From Marinomonas fungiae (GTDB taxonomy: Bacteria; Pseudomonadota; Gammaproteobacteria; Pseudomonadales; Marinomonadaceae), in contig NZ_LIQF01000002.1 in the NCBI RefSeq assembly GCF_001418205.1, forward strand, positions 248,001 through 312,000: a stretch of DNA of 64,000 nucleotides, read 5' to 3'. The translations under genes and the position numbers were made by a program. This document shows positions 19,098-28,033 of this stretch, in pieces. Under the pieces are notes generated by a model. It was not told where the DNA came from. It did not search any database and worked only from the letters and a program-made list of their open reading frames with translations. Position 1 is the first letter of the stretch, and each line of letters opens with the position of its first letter.

Positions 19098-20051
19098 GTG
19101 TTACTTAAGTTATTCCCTTGGACATTTATGCAGCCCTTGATTGGGCTGCTATCGTTTTTATTCCTGTGTGCCAACATCCTATTGTGTGGCGTGGCAATTC
19201 ATTTGCTTGCGCTAATTGCCAAGTTGATGAATCGTTCTCAAGCATGGCAAAGAAAAACATGCGATAAGTGTTACCGCCTTTGGGTAGTGATGTGTAGCGT
19301 TTGGTTTCGCTATGTATTAGGTATGAACTGGCAATTGGATGACGGTTTGAAACAGCAGCCTGAGCGCTGGCATCTATTGGTGGCAAACCATCAGTCTTGG
19401 GTGGATGTTTTTGTGGTGTTGCTACAAGTGCAAGGGCGTACGCCGCCACCGCGTATTTTTATGAAAGATACCTTGTTTTGGTTGCCGTTAGTGGGAAGTG
19501 CTACTAAGCTGATGAATTTTCCTCAGGTAAAACGCTATAGCAAAGCCAAATTGACGAAACGTCCTGAGCTTGCCCAAAAAGATCGGCGTACGACCGTAGA
19601 GGCCTGTAAGCCTTTGATGGACGCGCCCAGTAGTATCATGACCTTTGCTGAGGGCACACGTTTTAGCCGCAAAAAGCATGCGCAGCAGGACTCACCTTAT
19701 CAGCATTTATTACGTCCTAAAGCGGGTGGTCTGTGGATGGTGTTGCAAGCCATGCCTAGGCGGTTTCAGGAGATAACGGACTTCAATGTTGTCTACCCTG
19801 ATAAAGTCCCTTCATTTTGGGATTTGCTTTGCGGTAGAGTGCAGAATGCTTATGTCATCACACGGCAGGTGAGCATCCCAACTGAGTTCCAATGTATGAC
19901 GGAGCAAACGGACAAACAGGCTTTTTATTGTTGGGTCAACGCTTACTGGCAAATGAAAGACAGAGCAATGGAGACAGACTTGCAATACTGCTCTAAGCTT
20001 GAAATTAAGCGAAATGGACCAATAAACGAGGGAAATAGTTTACAAAATTAG
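19098..20051 (+). CDS. Lysophospholipid acyltransferase-family protein
   Basis: A 317-residue membrane-associated acyltransferase of the PlsC superfamily. It carries the catalytic HX4D motif as H98-QSWV-D103 (NHQSWVD), the acceptor-site FAEGTRFSRKK around residue 177, and an N-terminal hydrophobic segment (residues 12-40). It is most like YihG-type acyltransferases that may work on lysophospholipids. The GTG start has a weak GGAAG upstream; an ATG ten codons later is possible. Inserted between nudF and yqiB, where E. coli has nothing equivalent. Confidence 0.85.
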   Translation: MLLKLFPWTFMQPLIGLLSFLFLCANILLCGVAIHLLALIAKLMNRSQAWQRKTCDKCYRLWVVMCSVWFRYVLGMNWQLDDGLKQQPERWHLLVANHQSWVDVFVVLLQVQGRTPPPRIFMKDTLFWLPLVGSATKLMNFPQVKRYSKAKLTKRPELAQKDRRTTVEACKPLMDAPSSIMTFAEGTRFSRKKHAQQDSPYQHLLRPKAGGLWMVLQAMPRRFQEITDFNVVYPDKVPSFWDLLCGRVQNAYVITRQVSIPTEFQCMTEQTDKQAFYCWVNAYWQMKDRAMETDLQYCSKLEIKRNGPINEGNSLQN

Positions 20052-20077
20052 CGAATTGAACGATCGAGAATGTCATC

Positions 20078-20530
20078 ATGCCACACCCATATGTGCCCAA
20101 TTTAGTAGAGCTACAATTGCTCGGCGAATTAAATTATCGTCGATTAGGGAAGCTTGTGCGTGGCTACGAAGACGATGTTGCTTGGCATTTTACCATTCAT
20201 ACAATGGGGCAGCAGAGTCGTCTATCCCTAGAACTGATGGAAGAAAGCCGTTTTACTGCTCAGGTGAAACTAACGTTTGCCCCAGAAATCACCATTAAGC
20301 TGCCGTTCAACAGCGAGTTAACCATGACGGTGCGCTTGTATCATGATGTCGGTATTGCTGAAATTACCGATGGTCACCGCCATTATCAAGGTGCTTACCC
20401 TTATCCAAATGATGACATGCATCACCGTGATGAAAAATTTCGCCTTAACCAGCAGCTCGCTGATTTACTGGAACTGTGTTTGAAACACGGCCACAGAATG
20501 TATGATCTACCTGACTTCCAATTCGCTTAA
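20078..20530 (+). CDS. yqiB: DUF1249 family protein YqiB
   Basis: A 150-residue soluble protein of the YqiB/DUF1249 family, function unknown. The N-terminal VELQLLGELNYRRLGKLV and the later RLYHDVGIAEITDGHR are family features, with HDEKFRLNQQLADLL near the end. No catalytic motif is evident. Its place between nudF and yqiA is conserved among gammaproteobacteria, which supports the call more than the sequence alone. Confidence 0.88.
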   Translation: MPHPYVPNLVELQLLGELNYRRLGKLVRGYEDDVAWHFTIHTMGQQSRLSLELMEESRFTAQVKLTFAPEITIKLPFNSELTMTVRLYHDVGIAEITDGHRHYQGAYPYPNDDMHHRDEKFRLNQQLADLLELCLKHGHRMYDLPDFQFA

Positions 20531-20571
20531 AGTGCGGTGATATAGAATTATCGAATCGACTCTTTTTTCCT

Positions 20572-21162
20572 ATGCCCCATATTATTTATGTTCATGGCTT
20601 CAATAGCTCAGAATTTTCTTTTAAGTCTCAGCAGATCAAGGCTCGCCTAGAAGCCTTAGGAAAATCTGAACAATTTAGTTGCCCTCGACTTCCATGGCAG
20701 CCGCACAAAGCGGTGATTCTATTGGAACAGAAAATAGAAGAGCTGTTGGCGCTTAAGCAAACAGTCGCCTTAATTGGTAGCTCGCTGGGCGGTTTTTACT
20801 CAGCCTATTTGAGCGCTAAGTACGATCTTAAAGCCGTGCTGGTGAATCCCGCTGTAGAAGCGCCAACCCTGTTAAGGGATTATCTTGGTATTCAGACCAA
20901 TCCCTATACGTTTGAGCAGTATGAGCTTGCTGAAGAGCACATGTGGGAACTTGAAGCTTTAGACCGGCCAGTCTGTGCTGCGAAAAATCTTTGGCTCATG
21001 TTGCAGGAAGAAGATGAAGTTCTAAACTATCGAGCTGCCCTTGAGCGCTTTCCAGAAGTGGCGCGCTTAACTTGTGAGCCGGGTGGTGATCACAGCTTTA
21101 TAGATTTTGAACGCTTTATTGATGACATCTTGCGCTTTGTAGGGTTTAAGGTAGATTTATAA
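20572..21162 (+). CDS. yqiA: YqiA-type alpha/beta-hydrolase esterase
   Basis: A 196-residue small alpha/beta hydrolase. IIYVHGFNSSEFSFKS at the N-terminus holds the oxyanion region, the nucleophile is Ser71 in GSSLGG (69-74), and the catalytic His is H174 in GGDHSF. EEDEVLNY supplies the likely acid. YqiA family members are esterases on short acyl substrates; the physiological substrate is unknown. It lies just upstream of parE, as in E. coli. Confidence 0.92.
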   Translation: MPHIIYVHGFNSSEFSFKSQQIKARLEALGKSEQFSCPRLPWQPHKAVILLEQKIEELLALKQTVALIGSSLGGFYSAYLSAKYDLKAVLVNPAVEAPTLLRDYLGIQTNPYTFEQYELAEEHMWELEALDRPVCAAKNLWLMLQEEDEVLNYRAALERFPEVARLTCEPGGDHSFIDFERFIDDILRFVGFKVDL

Positions 21163-21265
21163 CCCATTGTATTTATGCGGATTTGCCTAGCTTTCATCCG
21201 CGTTATAGACTCTTGTCCAAATGGCTTTATTTGGCGCATTAGCGCCCCGAATCTTGGAAGTACCC

Positions 21266-23164
21266 ATGTCTGCAAAAGAATATAATGCTGGATCCATTGA
21301 AGTTCTCAGCGGGCTAGAGCCTGTACAGAAACGTCCAGGGATGTATACGGAAACCACACGTCCCAACCACCTAGCGCAAGAAGTTATTGATAACTCGGTT
21401 GACGAAGCCTTAGCGGGTCATGCCGATCGTATTATTGTGACCTTGCATAAAGATAGCTCTTTAAGTGTCGAGGATAATGGCCGCGGTATGCCAGTCGACA
21501 TTCATCCTGAGGAAGGCGTATCTGGGGTTGAGTTGATCCTAACCAAACTACATGCCGGTGGTAAGTTCTCGGGTGATAACTATCAGTTCTCCGGCGGTTT
21601 ACACGGGGTTGGAGTTAGCGTAGTGAACGCTTTATCGACTTCTCTAGAGGTGTGGGTCAAGCGTGATGGTGTGCAATACCACATTGGTTTCGCGGATGGA
21701 CACAAGGTTTCTGAACTGAAAGAAGTGGGAACAGTTGGCAAGAAAAATACCGGCACGACGGTGAAATTTAAGGCCGACCCAAAATACTTTGACAGTGCCA
21801 AGTACTCTCTTTCTCGTCTTAAGCATTTGCTCAAAGCGAAAGCCGTTCTGTGTTCCGGCTTACATGTGATTTTTATTGACCAAAGTGGCGCAGCAGAAGA
21901 ACGCGAAGAGTGGTTTTATGAAGACGGCTTAAAAGATTACTTGCTCAAAGCCAATGAAGGCTTTGAATTGATGCCAGAAGAACCGTTTATTGGTGGTCTG
22001 ACAGAAATCACTCAAGGTGTTGACTGGGCGGTGCAATGGCTGCCAGAAGGCGGCGAACTGGTTACCGAAAGCTATGTTAACCTGATCCCAACCGCACAAG
22101 GCGGCACTCATGTGAATGGCTTGCGCACCGGCTTGCTAGAAGGCATTCGTGAGTTTTGTGACTTCCATAGCTTATTGCCACGTGGCGTAAAGTTGACAGC
22201 AGAAGATGTTTGGGACCGCTGTAGTTATGTGCTATCAGCCAAGCTACAAGAGCCGCAATTCTCCGGTCAGACGAAAGAGCGTTTGTCTTCGCGTCAGATC
22301 GTGGCGTTTATTTCTGCAACGGTAAAAGATGCTTTCAGCTTATGGCTCAATAAGCATGTGGAAGACGGTAAGAAAATCGCCGAGCTGATTATCAGCAGTG
22401 CGCAAAAACGGCTACGTGCTAGCAAGAAAGTGGTTCGTAAGAAAGTGACTCAAGGTCCTGCCTTACCCGGAAAATTAGCCGATTGTGCTGGCCAAGATGG
22501 CCGTACCAGTGAGTTGTTCTTGGTCGAGGGGGACTCAGCAGGGGGCTCTGCGAAACAAGCCCGCGATAAAGACTTCCAAGCTATTATGCCTCTGCGCGGG
22601 AAAATCCTAAATTCTTGGGAAGTGGACTCGACACAGGTGCTTGGATCTCAAGAGATTCACGATATCTCCGTCGCTCTTGGGGTTGATCCTGCGGACGATG
22701 ATTTATCTGGACTACGTTATGGCAAGGTCTGTATTTTGGCCGATGCCGACTCAGATGGTTTGCATATCGCAACGCTTTTGTGTGCTTTGTTTGTTCGTCA
22801 TTTCCCAGCCCTTGTGAAGAATGGCCATGTCTATGTGGCGATGCCGCCTTTGTACCGTATTGATATGGGAAAAGAGGTGCATTACGCACTCGACGATGAG
22901 GAAAAAGACATCATCTTGCATAAGCTGCAAGCGGAAAATAAACGTGGTACACCAAACGTGCAACGCTTTAAAGGCTTGGGTGAGATGAACCCGGCGCAGT
23001 TACGGGAAACGACCATGGCGCCGGATACGCGCCGATTAATTCAGTTGACCATGGAAGACCCACTGTCGACGGACGAAGTATTGGATAAATTACTATCTAA
23101 GAAACGAGCAAATGACCGTAAGACTTGGCTAGAAACCTACGGTAACCTTGCGGTAGTGGATTGA
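21266..23164 (+). CDS. parE: DNA topoisomerase IV subunit B
   Basis: ParE is the ATPase half of topoisomerase IV, which unlinks daughter chromosomes. The 632-residue protein shows the GHKL ATP site (DNSVDEAL, EDNGRGMPV, GGLHGVGVSVVNALS), the transducer domain, and the TOPRIM region (LVEGDSAGGSAKQARD, CILADADSDGLHIATLL) followed by IMPLRGKILN. Length is typical of ParE; GyrB would be about 170 residues longer. The ATG at 21266 (MSAKEYNAGSIEVLSG) has GGAAG upstream and is preferred to the ATG at 21221. parC is not in the window. Confidence 0.97.
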   Translation: MSAKEYNAGSIEVLSGLEPVQKRPGMYTETTRPNHLAQEVIDNSVDEALAGHADRIIVTLHKDSSLSVEDNGRGMPVDIHPEEGVSGVELILTKLHAGGKFSGDNYQFSGGLHGVGVSVVNALSTSLEVWVKRDGVQYHIGFADGHKVSELKEVGTVGKKNTGTTVKFKADPKYFDSAKYSLSRLKHLLKAKAVLCSGLHVIFIDQSGAAEEREEWFYEDGLKDYLLKANEGFELMPEEPFIGGLTEITQGVDWAVQWLPEGGELVTESYVNLIPTAQGGTHVNGLRTGLLEGIREFCDFHSLLPRGVKLTAEDVWDRCSYVLSAKLQEPQFSGQTKERLSSRQIVAFISATVKDAFSLWLNKHVEDGKKIAELIISSAQKRLRASKKVVRKKVTQGPALPGKLADCAGQDGRTSELFLVEGDSAGGSAKQARDKDFQAIMPLRGKILNSWEVDSTQVLGSQEIHDISVALGVDPADDDLSGLRYGKVCILADADSDGLHIATLLCALFVRHFPALVKNGHVYVAMPPLYRIDMGKEVHYALDDEEKDIILHKLQAENKRGTPNVQRFKGLGEMNPAQLRETTMAPDTRRLIQLTMEDPLSTDEVLDKLLSKKRANDRKTWLETYGNLAVVD

Positions 23165-23175
23165 TTTAAGATACT

Positions 23176-23201
23176 CCAAAAGCGCCGTGTAGCGCTTTTG
23201 G
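23176..23201. terminator. Hairpin after parE
   Basis: CCAAAAGCGC (23176-23185), a 6-base loop and GCGCTTTTGG (23192-23201) give a perfect 10-bp stem between the convergent parE and DUF3012 genes. No long T tract follows, so strength is uncertain. Confidence 0.7.
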
Positions 23202-23217
23202 GGTCAGCCTCGGAGTG

Positions 23218-23397
23218 TTAAAGAATACAGTTTTTGGCGTACTCTGTGGCTTCGTTTGCAGTCCAGTCACCTTTAGGTTTTTCCTTCATATCAACGCACC
23301 ATTCGGGGCTACCAACTTCTGGTGAGCAGCCTTGCAGTACCAGCATAGTCATAACGGCAGACAGGCTTATAGAGATCTTTTTTAACGTGCTATTCAT
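23218..23397 (-). CDS. DUF3012 small lipoprotein
   Basis: A 59-residue gene read from the minus strand. MNSTLKKISISLSAVMTMLV is a lipoprotein signal peptide ending in a VLQGC lipobox (Cys24). The mature part CSPEVGSPEWCVDMKEKPKG and WTANEATEYAKNCIL match my memory of the DUF3012 family, with three Cys in all. AGGAAATT stands upstream of the ATG. An envelope-anchored small protein of unknown function. The remaining gap to 23616 holds only the promoter region of the OmpA-family gene. Confidence 0.8.
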   Translation of the reverse strand: MNSTLKKISISLSAVMTMLVLQGCSPEVGSPEWCVDMKEKPKGDWTANEATEYAKNCIL

Positions 23398-23616
23398 GTT
23401 AATTTCCTAAATATAACAATACTTTTTAGGTAAGCTTAAGGGAATCCAAAGTGTAAAGGAACGGAGCAGAATTCTTTGTAAAGGATTTCCTAGAATATAA
23501 AAAGAAGCGGTAAAGATGTACGCTTAGGCTTTAGTTCAAATCTAGTCAATTTATACTAAGGTTATATTCGGTTATTGCCTCTGTGGACGATCACAACAAA
23601 TAGGGTAGGAATTATC

Positions 23617-24297
23617 ATGTTTAAACTTAAAAGCACCATTGCAATTGTCTCGATCGCAGCATTACTAGGGGGCTGTCAGTCGATGCAGCGTCAAAATGCC
23701 ACCACAGGTGAGACAGAAACCAATTCAACCACAACCGGTGCGATTGTTGGCGCGGTCTCTGGAGCTTTAGTAGGCTTGGCGACAGGGGATAATGCCAAAG
23801 AGCGTCGTAACCGTGCGCTAGCGGGTGCGGTAGCGGGTGGTGCAGTCGGTGCTGGGGTCGGTAACTACTTCGACCGTCAAGAAGCGGCGTTGCGTGAAGA
23901 GCTTCTAAACTCAGGTGTCCAAGTACGTCGTGTTGGCGAAGATCAACTGGTGCTGGTGATGCAAAACGGTATTGGCTTTGCGTCTGACTCCTACATGCTA
24001 GAGTCTTCTATCTACAACACCCTAAACGGTGTGGCGCGTATTTTGGTGGAATACCCAGATACAGTCTTGATGATCACGGGTCACACTGACAGCACTGGTA
24101 GCGAATCCTACAACCAAACGCTGTCACTAAAACGTGCCGATTCGGTACGAACTTACCTAGCAGGACAACGTGTAGCGGGTAACCGTTTATCGACAATGGG
24201 GATGGGGGAAAGCTCTCCTATTTGTGACAACTCAACCAGTCAAGGTCGCACTTGTAACCGCCGCGTTGAAATCAATATTTACCCAAAAGGTAACTAA
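23617..24297 (+). CDS. OmpA-family outer membrane lipoprotein (YiaD-like)
   Basis: A 226-residue lipoprotein. The signal peptide ends in ALLGGC (Cys about 20). Residues 45-90 form a glycine-zipper segment (AIVGAVSGALVGLATG and AGAVAGGAVGAGVGNYF). The last about 110 residues are an OmpA peptidoglycan-binding domain with TGHTDSTGSESYN and the NRRVEINIYP ending. It should anchor the outer membrane to peptidoglycan. The ATG at 23617 follows GGGTAGGA and gives a proper signal peptide; the longer reading does not. Confidence 0.92.
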   Translation: MFKLKSTIAIVSIAALLGGCQSMQRQNATTGETETNSTTTGAIVGAVSGALVGLATGDNAKERRNRALAGAVAGGAVGAGVGNYFDRQEAALREELLNSGVQVRRVGEDQLVLVMQNGIGFASDSYMLESSIYNTLNGVARILVEYPDTVLMITGHTDSTGSESYNQTLSLKRADSVRTYLAGQRVAGNRLSTMGMGESSPICDNSTSQGRTCNRRVEINIYPKGN

Positions 24298-24321
24298 GCA
24301 CTCGCGTATTTTTGTTAAACA

Positions 24322-24348
24322 AACGCTGTTGGGATCTCCAACAGCGTT
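24322..24348 (+). terminator. Hairpin after the OmpA-family gene
   Basis: AACGCTGTTGG (24322-24332), 5-base loop, CCAACAGCGTT (24338-24348): 11 perfect pairs, followed by a pyrimidine-rich stretch and not by a clean T run. Confidence 0.75.
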
Positions 24349-24440
24349 ATACTTCCCTTCCTCTCCTTCGTGTTCTGACCTGCGAAATTTGCCAAAAACG
24401 ATTACACTTACAGGCACAACCTAAAAAGTAGAGATGTACT

Positions 24441-25049
24441 ATGCAAGACGACTCTTTGCCGATTGAGGCAATGTACGAACGCTTAGATTACTACCTACAA
24501 AATTACGGCTCAGAGCGTTCAATCATGACGGTATCTGAACTCGATGGTTTTGTGACGGCGGTGGGCTGCAGTAAAGATCTGTTGGCACCTAATGAATGGT
24601 TACCAGCCATTTGGGGTGTACAAGATGATCAACCAAAATGGAATGAGCAGGATGAAGAAGACGAATTTTATGGTCTGGTCATGTTGCTTCATTTAGAAGC
24701 CGTGGACGGTTTGATTAACGGTGCTTTAAACCCTATTTATTTAGAGCATGATGACCAAAAAGGTCATGTGACGGTAATCATCGAAGACTGGTGTGCGGGT
24801 TTTATGCGTGGTGCGCGGCTCACAGGGCTAAACCAATCCGGTGAGCGTGATTTTCTCGATGATGTGCTGGCCAGTGTCAGGTTATTTGGTACACCTGCTG
24901 GTTGGGAAAAACTGGATGCGATGAGCGATGCCGAAGTGACTTTTTGGCAGGAAAGTTTAGAACCATCGATAATACGATTAGCACAGCATAATCACCCTGA
25001 GATTCAGATCAGCCAAGATAATGACGGCTCCATGCCGATCCTGCATTAG
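24441..25049 (+). CDS. UPF0149/YecA family protein
   Basis: A 202-residue acidic soluble protein of the UPF0149 (YgfB/YecA) family: MTVSELDGFVTAVGCSKDLL, WLPAIWG, then the mid-protein WCAGFMRGARL are typical. The SEC-C zinc motif found at the end of some YecA proteins is missing, which is common. Function unknown. It is convergent with the downstream aminotransferase and separated from it by a bidirectional terminator. Confidence 0.88.
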   Translation: MQDDSLPIEAMYERLDYYLQNYGSERSIMTVSELDGFVTAVGCSKDLLAPNEWLPAIWGVQDDQPKWNEQDEEDEFYGLVMLLHLEAVDGLINGALNPIYLEHDDQKGHVTVIIEDWCAGFMRGARLTGLNQSGERDFLDDVLASVRLFGTPAGWEKLDAMSDAEVTFWQESLEPSIIRLAQHNHPEIQISQDNDGSMPILH

Positions 25050-25063
25050 CGATAGACAATAAA

Positions 25064-25083
25064 AAAGGGCCAGATGGCCCTTT
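25064..25083. terminator. Bidirectional terminator
   Basis: AAAGGGCC (25064-25071), loop AGAT, GGCCCTTT (25076-25083) between convergent genes. The A run on the left gives a T tract when read on the minus strand, so it fits the aminotransferase gene best. Confidence 0.85.
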
Positions 25084-25098
25084 CAAGAATCAGTAGGA

Positions 25099-26295
25099 TT
25101 AGCCCACTACTTTGGCAATTGACTCACATAGGTAGTCAATGTTGCTATCACTCACCCCGGCAACGCTCATACGACCCGTATCAGCAATGTAAATAGAGTA
25201 ATCAGAGCGTAGCTTACGTACTTGCTCAAGGGTTAAGCCAGAGTAAGAGAACATGCCACGTTGTTTTTCGATGAAGCTAAAGTCTTTGCTCACGCCAGAG
25301 GCCGCAAGCTTTTGAACCAGCTGGTTACGCAGACCATTGATGCGATTACGCATTTCCGTTACTTCGTTCTGCCACATCGCGTACAGCTCAGGATTCGTCA
25401 TAATGGTGTGCACAACGGTTGCACCATGTGCTGGTGGCATTGAGTAGTTAGCACGAATGGCTTGACCAATGATTGAGAAGGCATTTTTCGCTTCTTCTGC
25501 TGTTTCGGCAATCACACTTAGACCACCGCAACGATCACGGTAAATACCAAAGTTTTTCGAGAAAGAATTGGCGATCAACATATTTGGCGTGTGGGCGGCC
25601 ATGTAGCGCAAACCAGCCATATCTTCGTCCAAACCGTCACCAAAGCCTTGGTAAGCTGCATCGACTAATGGTAGTACGTTACGTGCATTAACGAAGTCGG
25701 TGAGAGTGTGCCAGTGTTCAATTTTTAGATCCACACCAGTTGGGTTATGGCAGCAAGCGTGAAGCAATAGCACGTCGCCTGCTTTCATTTCCGCTTCAAG
25801 GAATGCCATCATGTCGTCAAAGCGCACATCGTTGGTGACAGCGTCGTAGTAAGGGTATTCGATTACTTCAACGCCCGCTGAGTTAAAGATCGACACATGG
25901 TTACCCCAAGTCGGGTCGCTCACAAACAGGCGTGCGCCTTTTAGATTCGCGCTGATAAAGTCCGCAGCTACTTTCAGGGCGCCAGTACCACCTGGTGTCT
26001 GAGTAGATTGAATACGACCTTGTTTGATGATATCGCTGTCTTTACCTAACAAAAGGTTTTGGATCAGCGGAGCAAAATCTGCTGCGCCGTAAACACCTAA
26101 ATATGCTTTAGTTTCTTCGTTGGCAACCATTAGAGCTTCTGCTTTTTTAACAGACTCTAGAATGGGGGTGCGGCCTAAATCATCTTTATACACACCTACG
26201 CCTAAGTCGATTTTCTTCGGGTTTGGGTCTTGTTGGTGAGCAACGATAAGCGCTAACAAAGGATCGCCTGGAACGGCTTTCAGGTGCTTGAACAT
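25099..26295 (-). CDS. Aromatic/aspartate aminotransferase (class I PLP)
   Basis: A 398-residue fold-type I aminotransferase of the AspC/TyrB group. It begins MFKHLKAVPGDPLLAL, has KIDLGVGVYKDDLGRTPI, TPGGTGALKVAADF, LLHACCHNPTGVDL, and the PLP lysine in NSFSKNFGIYRDRCG, with the substrate Arg near the C-terminus. It transfers amino groups between aspartate or aromatic amino acids and 2-oxoglutarate. The ATG at 26295 fits family length; an upstream extension does not. AspC versus TyrB cannot be settled by eye. Confidence 0.93.
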   Translation of the reverse strand: MFKHLKAVPGDPLLALIVAHQQDPNPKKIDLGVGVYKDDLGRTPILESVKKAEALMVANEETKAYLGVYGAADFAPLIQNLLLGKDSDIIKQGRIQSTQTPGGTGALKVAADFISANLKGARLFVSDPTWGNHVSIFNSAGVEVIEYPYYDAVTNDVRFDDMMAFLEAEMKAGDVLLLHACCHNPTGVDLKIEHWHTLTDFVNARNVLPLVDAAYQGFGDGLDEDMAGLRYMAAHTPNMLIANSFSKNFGIYRDRCGGLSVIAETAEEAKNAFSIIGQAIRANYSMPPAHGATVVHTIMTNPELYAMWQNEVTEMRNRINGLRNQLVQKLAASGVSKDFSFIEKQRGMFSYSGLTLEQVRKLRSDYSIYIADTGRMSVAGVSDSNIDYLCESIAKVVG

Positions 26296-26435
26296 AATAG
26301 GTGTTTTCCTAACTGGTTGCGTAAAGTTCCCGTCGGTAGGGACTGAAAAGGTTCCCATATTCTGCCCGTTTGACGCTAAAATACAATTCATTCAAGCGTT
26401 AATATTCACTAACCATCTAAAAATCGTACAAAAAA

Positions 26436-27626
26436 TTGAACACTTCAAAGCGACTGACTTGCCTTTCTTTTAAAGAGTTATTTACCAGCTTAGATCAATG
26501 GCTGGCTCAGCATAAGCTTTTGTGGGATGTACAAACCTTTCATTCTTTAGAATGGCCTTGGCACGAGTCTTTACCTGCTTTATGCGAGTGGTTACAAAAC
26601 TGTGAGAACGAGCCGAATGCTGTGCAAGTAGAGCACGCGCTCACACGGTTTGTACCGGGTTTTCAAGTGTTCAAATGGGCTTGGGAAACGTCTGTGCAAA
26701 AAGCCTTAGCAGCGCCTTCCAGTCACTTTTCGGCGGGCATTAAAGGGCGTAAATGGCAGCAAATCCAAGCTTTTTCACAAGCGGTTTCCCCTGCCTCTCC
26801 GGTGTTGGAATGGTGTGCAGGTAAAGGTCATCTTGGCAAGCTGGTGGCATTTCAGCATCAAGTTAAGGTTGTCAGTATTGAGTGGCAGGCGAGTCTTTGC
26901 GAGGCAGGACAATTGGCTTCGGATCAACGCAAATTAGCGCAGCGCTTTATACATGCTGATGTTTTAAAAGGTGAGGGCATGGCACCTTTGCAACAGGCGA
27001 ACAGCGCGTTGGCGCTGCATGCTTGTGGTGATTTGCATACGACTCTGATTGAACAAGGCATTGCGGCACAGTTGCAATATATTGCGCTGTCTCCCTGTTG
27101 TTATCATCTTACTCACGCGAAACATTATCAGCCCTTATCGCAAGTGGGGAGGCAAGCTAGAACGACTTTAACTCAAGAGAACTTAAAGCTTGCGGTGAAA
27201 GAAGTCGCGACGGCAGGGCTGCGTGAGCAGCGCCTAAAGCAATTGGAGCTGATCTATCGTTTGGGATTTGATGCTTGGCAGAGAATGGTAACGGGGAGTG
27301 ATGGCTATTTAACGGTGCCGTCTTGCCCCAAAACATTATTGGCGAAAGGCTTTGTTGCGTTTGCTGAATGGGCAGCAGAGCAGAAAAACTTATCCAACTA
27401 CATCACGTCTCATAGCCTAGAAGGCTTCGAAGAAATGGGAAGACAACGCAGCCTACAGGTTGCAAAGGTCGAAGCCATTTGTCAGTACTTTCGTAGACCC
27501 CTTGAATTGTGGCTGGTTTTGGATAGAGCTTTGCGCTTGCAGGAAGCGGACTACCATGTAAGCGTAGAAGAATTCTGCGATAAAACGCTAACACCGCGGA
27601 ATTTTCTAATTCGAGCGCAACGTTAA
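26436..27626 (+). CDS. SAM-dependent methyltransferase-like protein
   Basis: A protein of about 396 residues with a central methyltransferase-type Rossmann region (about 120-225: VLEWCAGKGHLGKLVAF as motif I, then ALHACGDLHTTLI and ALSPCCYHL). This pattern, with its CC motif, resembles the Methyltransf_32 group, which includes glutathione S-transferase C-terminal-like and rRNA-related enzymes of unknown target. No ATG fits the N-terminus; a TTG at 26436 is the likely start but this is uncertain. Divergent from the aminotransferase gene. Confidence 0.72.
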   Translation: MNTSKRLTCLSFKELFTSLDQWLAQHKLLWDVQTFHSLEWPWHESLPALCEWLQNCENEPNAVQVEHALTRFVPGFQVFKWAWETSVQKALAAPSSHFSAGIKGRKWQQIQAFSQAVSPASPVLEWCAGKGHLGKLVAFQHQVKVVSIEWQASLCEAGQLASDQRKLAQRFIHADVLKGEGMAPLQQANSALALHACGDLHTTLIEQGIAAQLQYIALSPCCYHLTHAKHYQPLSQVGRQARTTLTQENLKLAVKEVATAGLREQRLKQLELIYRLGFDAWQRMVTGSDGYLTVPSCPKTLLAKGFVAFAEWAAEQKNLSNYITSHSLEGFEEMGRQRSLQVAKVEAICQYFRRPLELWLVLDRALRLQEADYHVSVEEFCDKTLTPRNFLIRAQR

Positions 27627-27803
27627 GCGTTAAGTAAGAGTGTTGACAGTTTATTTAAATAAAAGTGGTTTTCATTTGTTGATTTTGATCTATAAAGGGT
27701 GGATTATAAATCTTTAGAAGCAGCAACGATTTAGGTAATAATTTCAACCGTTATCTAAAAGATGTACCGTTTGATAATAAGCTGTTAGTAAGGAACTTTC
27801 GTT

Positions 27804-27998
27804 ATGAAATACGTTTACATGGCAGGCGTATTGGCTGTCGCACTGTTTGTTATCCTATCTCCTGATTCAGAGAATGCTTTTGAAGCCAACGTGGAAAACT
27901 GCAAATCTGAAAATCTACGTCAAATCACGGACGAGCACATGATGTGGAAACTGTCCGGTGAGTGCCAACGCGAAGGCATTTACGAACTAAATAGCTGA
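27804..27998 (+). CDS. Small exported protein of unknown function
   Basis: A 64-residue protein starting MKYVYMAGVLAVALFVIL, a hydrophobic N-terminal segment that could be a signal peptide or a membrane anchor. Two Cys (in VENCKSEN and GECQREG) follow in a 45-residue polar tail and could pair in the periplasm. AAGGAA stands upstream of the ATG, and a strong terminator follows, both supporting a real gene. I do not recognise a family. Confidence 0.6.
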   Translation: MKYVYMAGVLAVALFVILSPDSENAFEANVENCKSENLRQITDEHMMWKLSGECQREGIYELNS

Positions 27999-28008
27999 TA
28001 TGCTCCTC

Positions 28009-28033
28009 AAAGCCCGTTAGGATAACGGGCTTT
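28009..28033. terminator. Terminator between convergent genes
   Basis: AAAGCCCGTT (28009-28018) and AACGGGCTTT (28024-28033) pair perfectly around a 5-base loop; extra A-T pairs can extend the stem. It lies between the small exported protein and the EAL gene. Confidence 0.85.
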
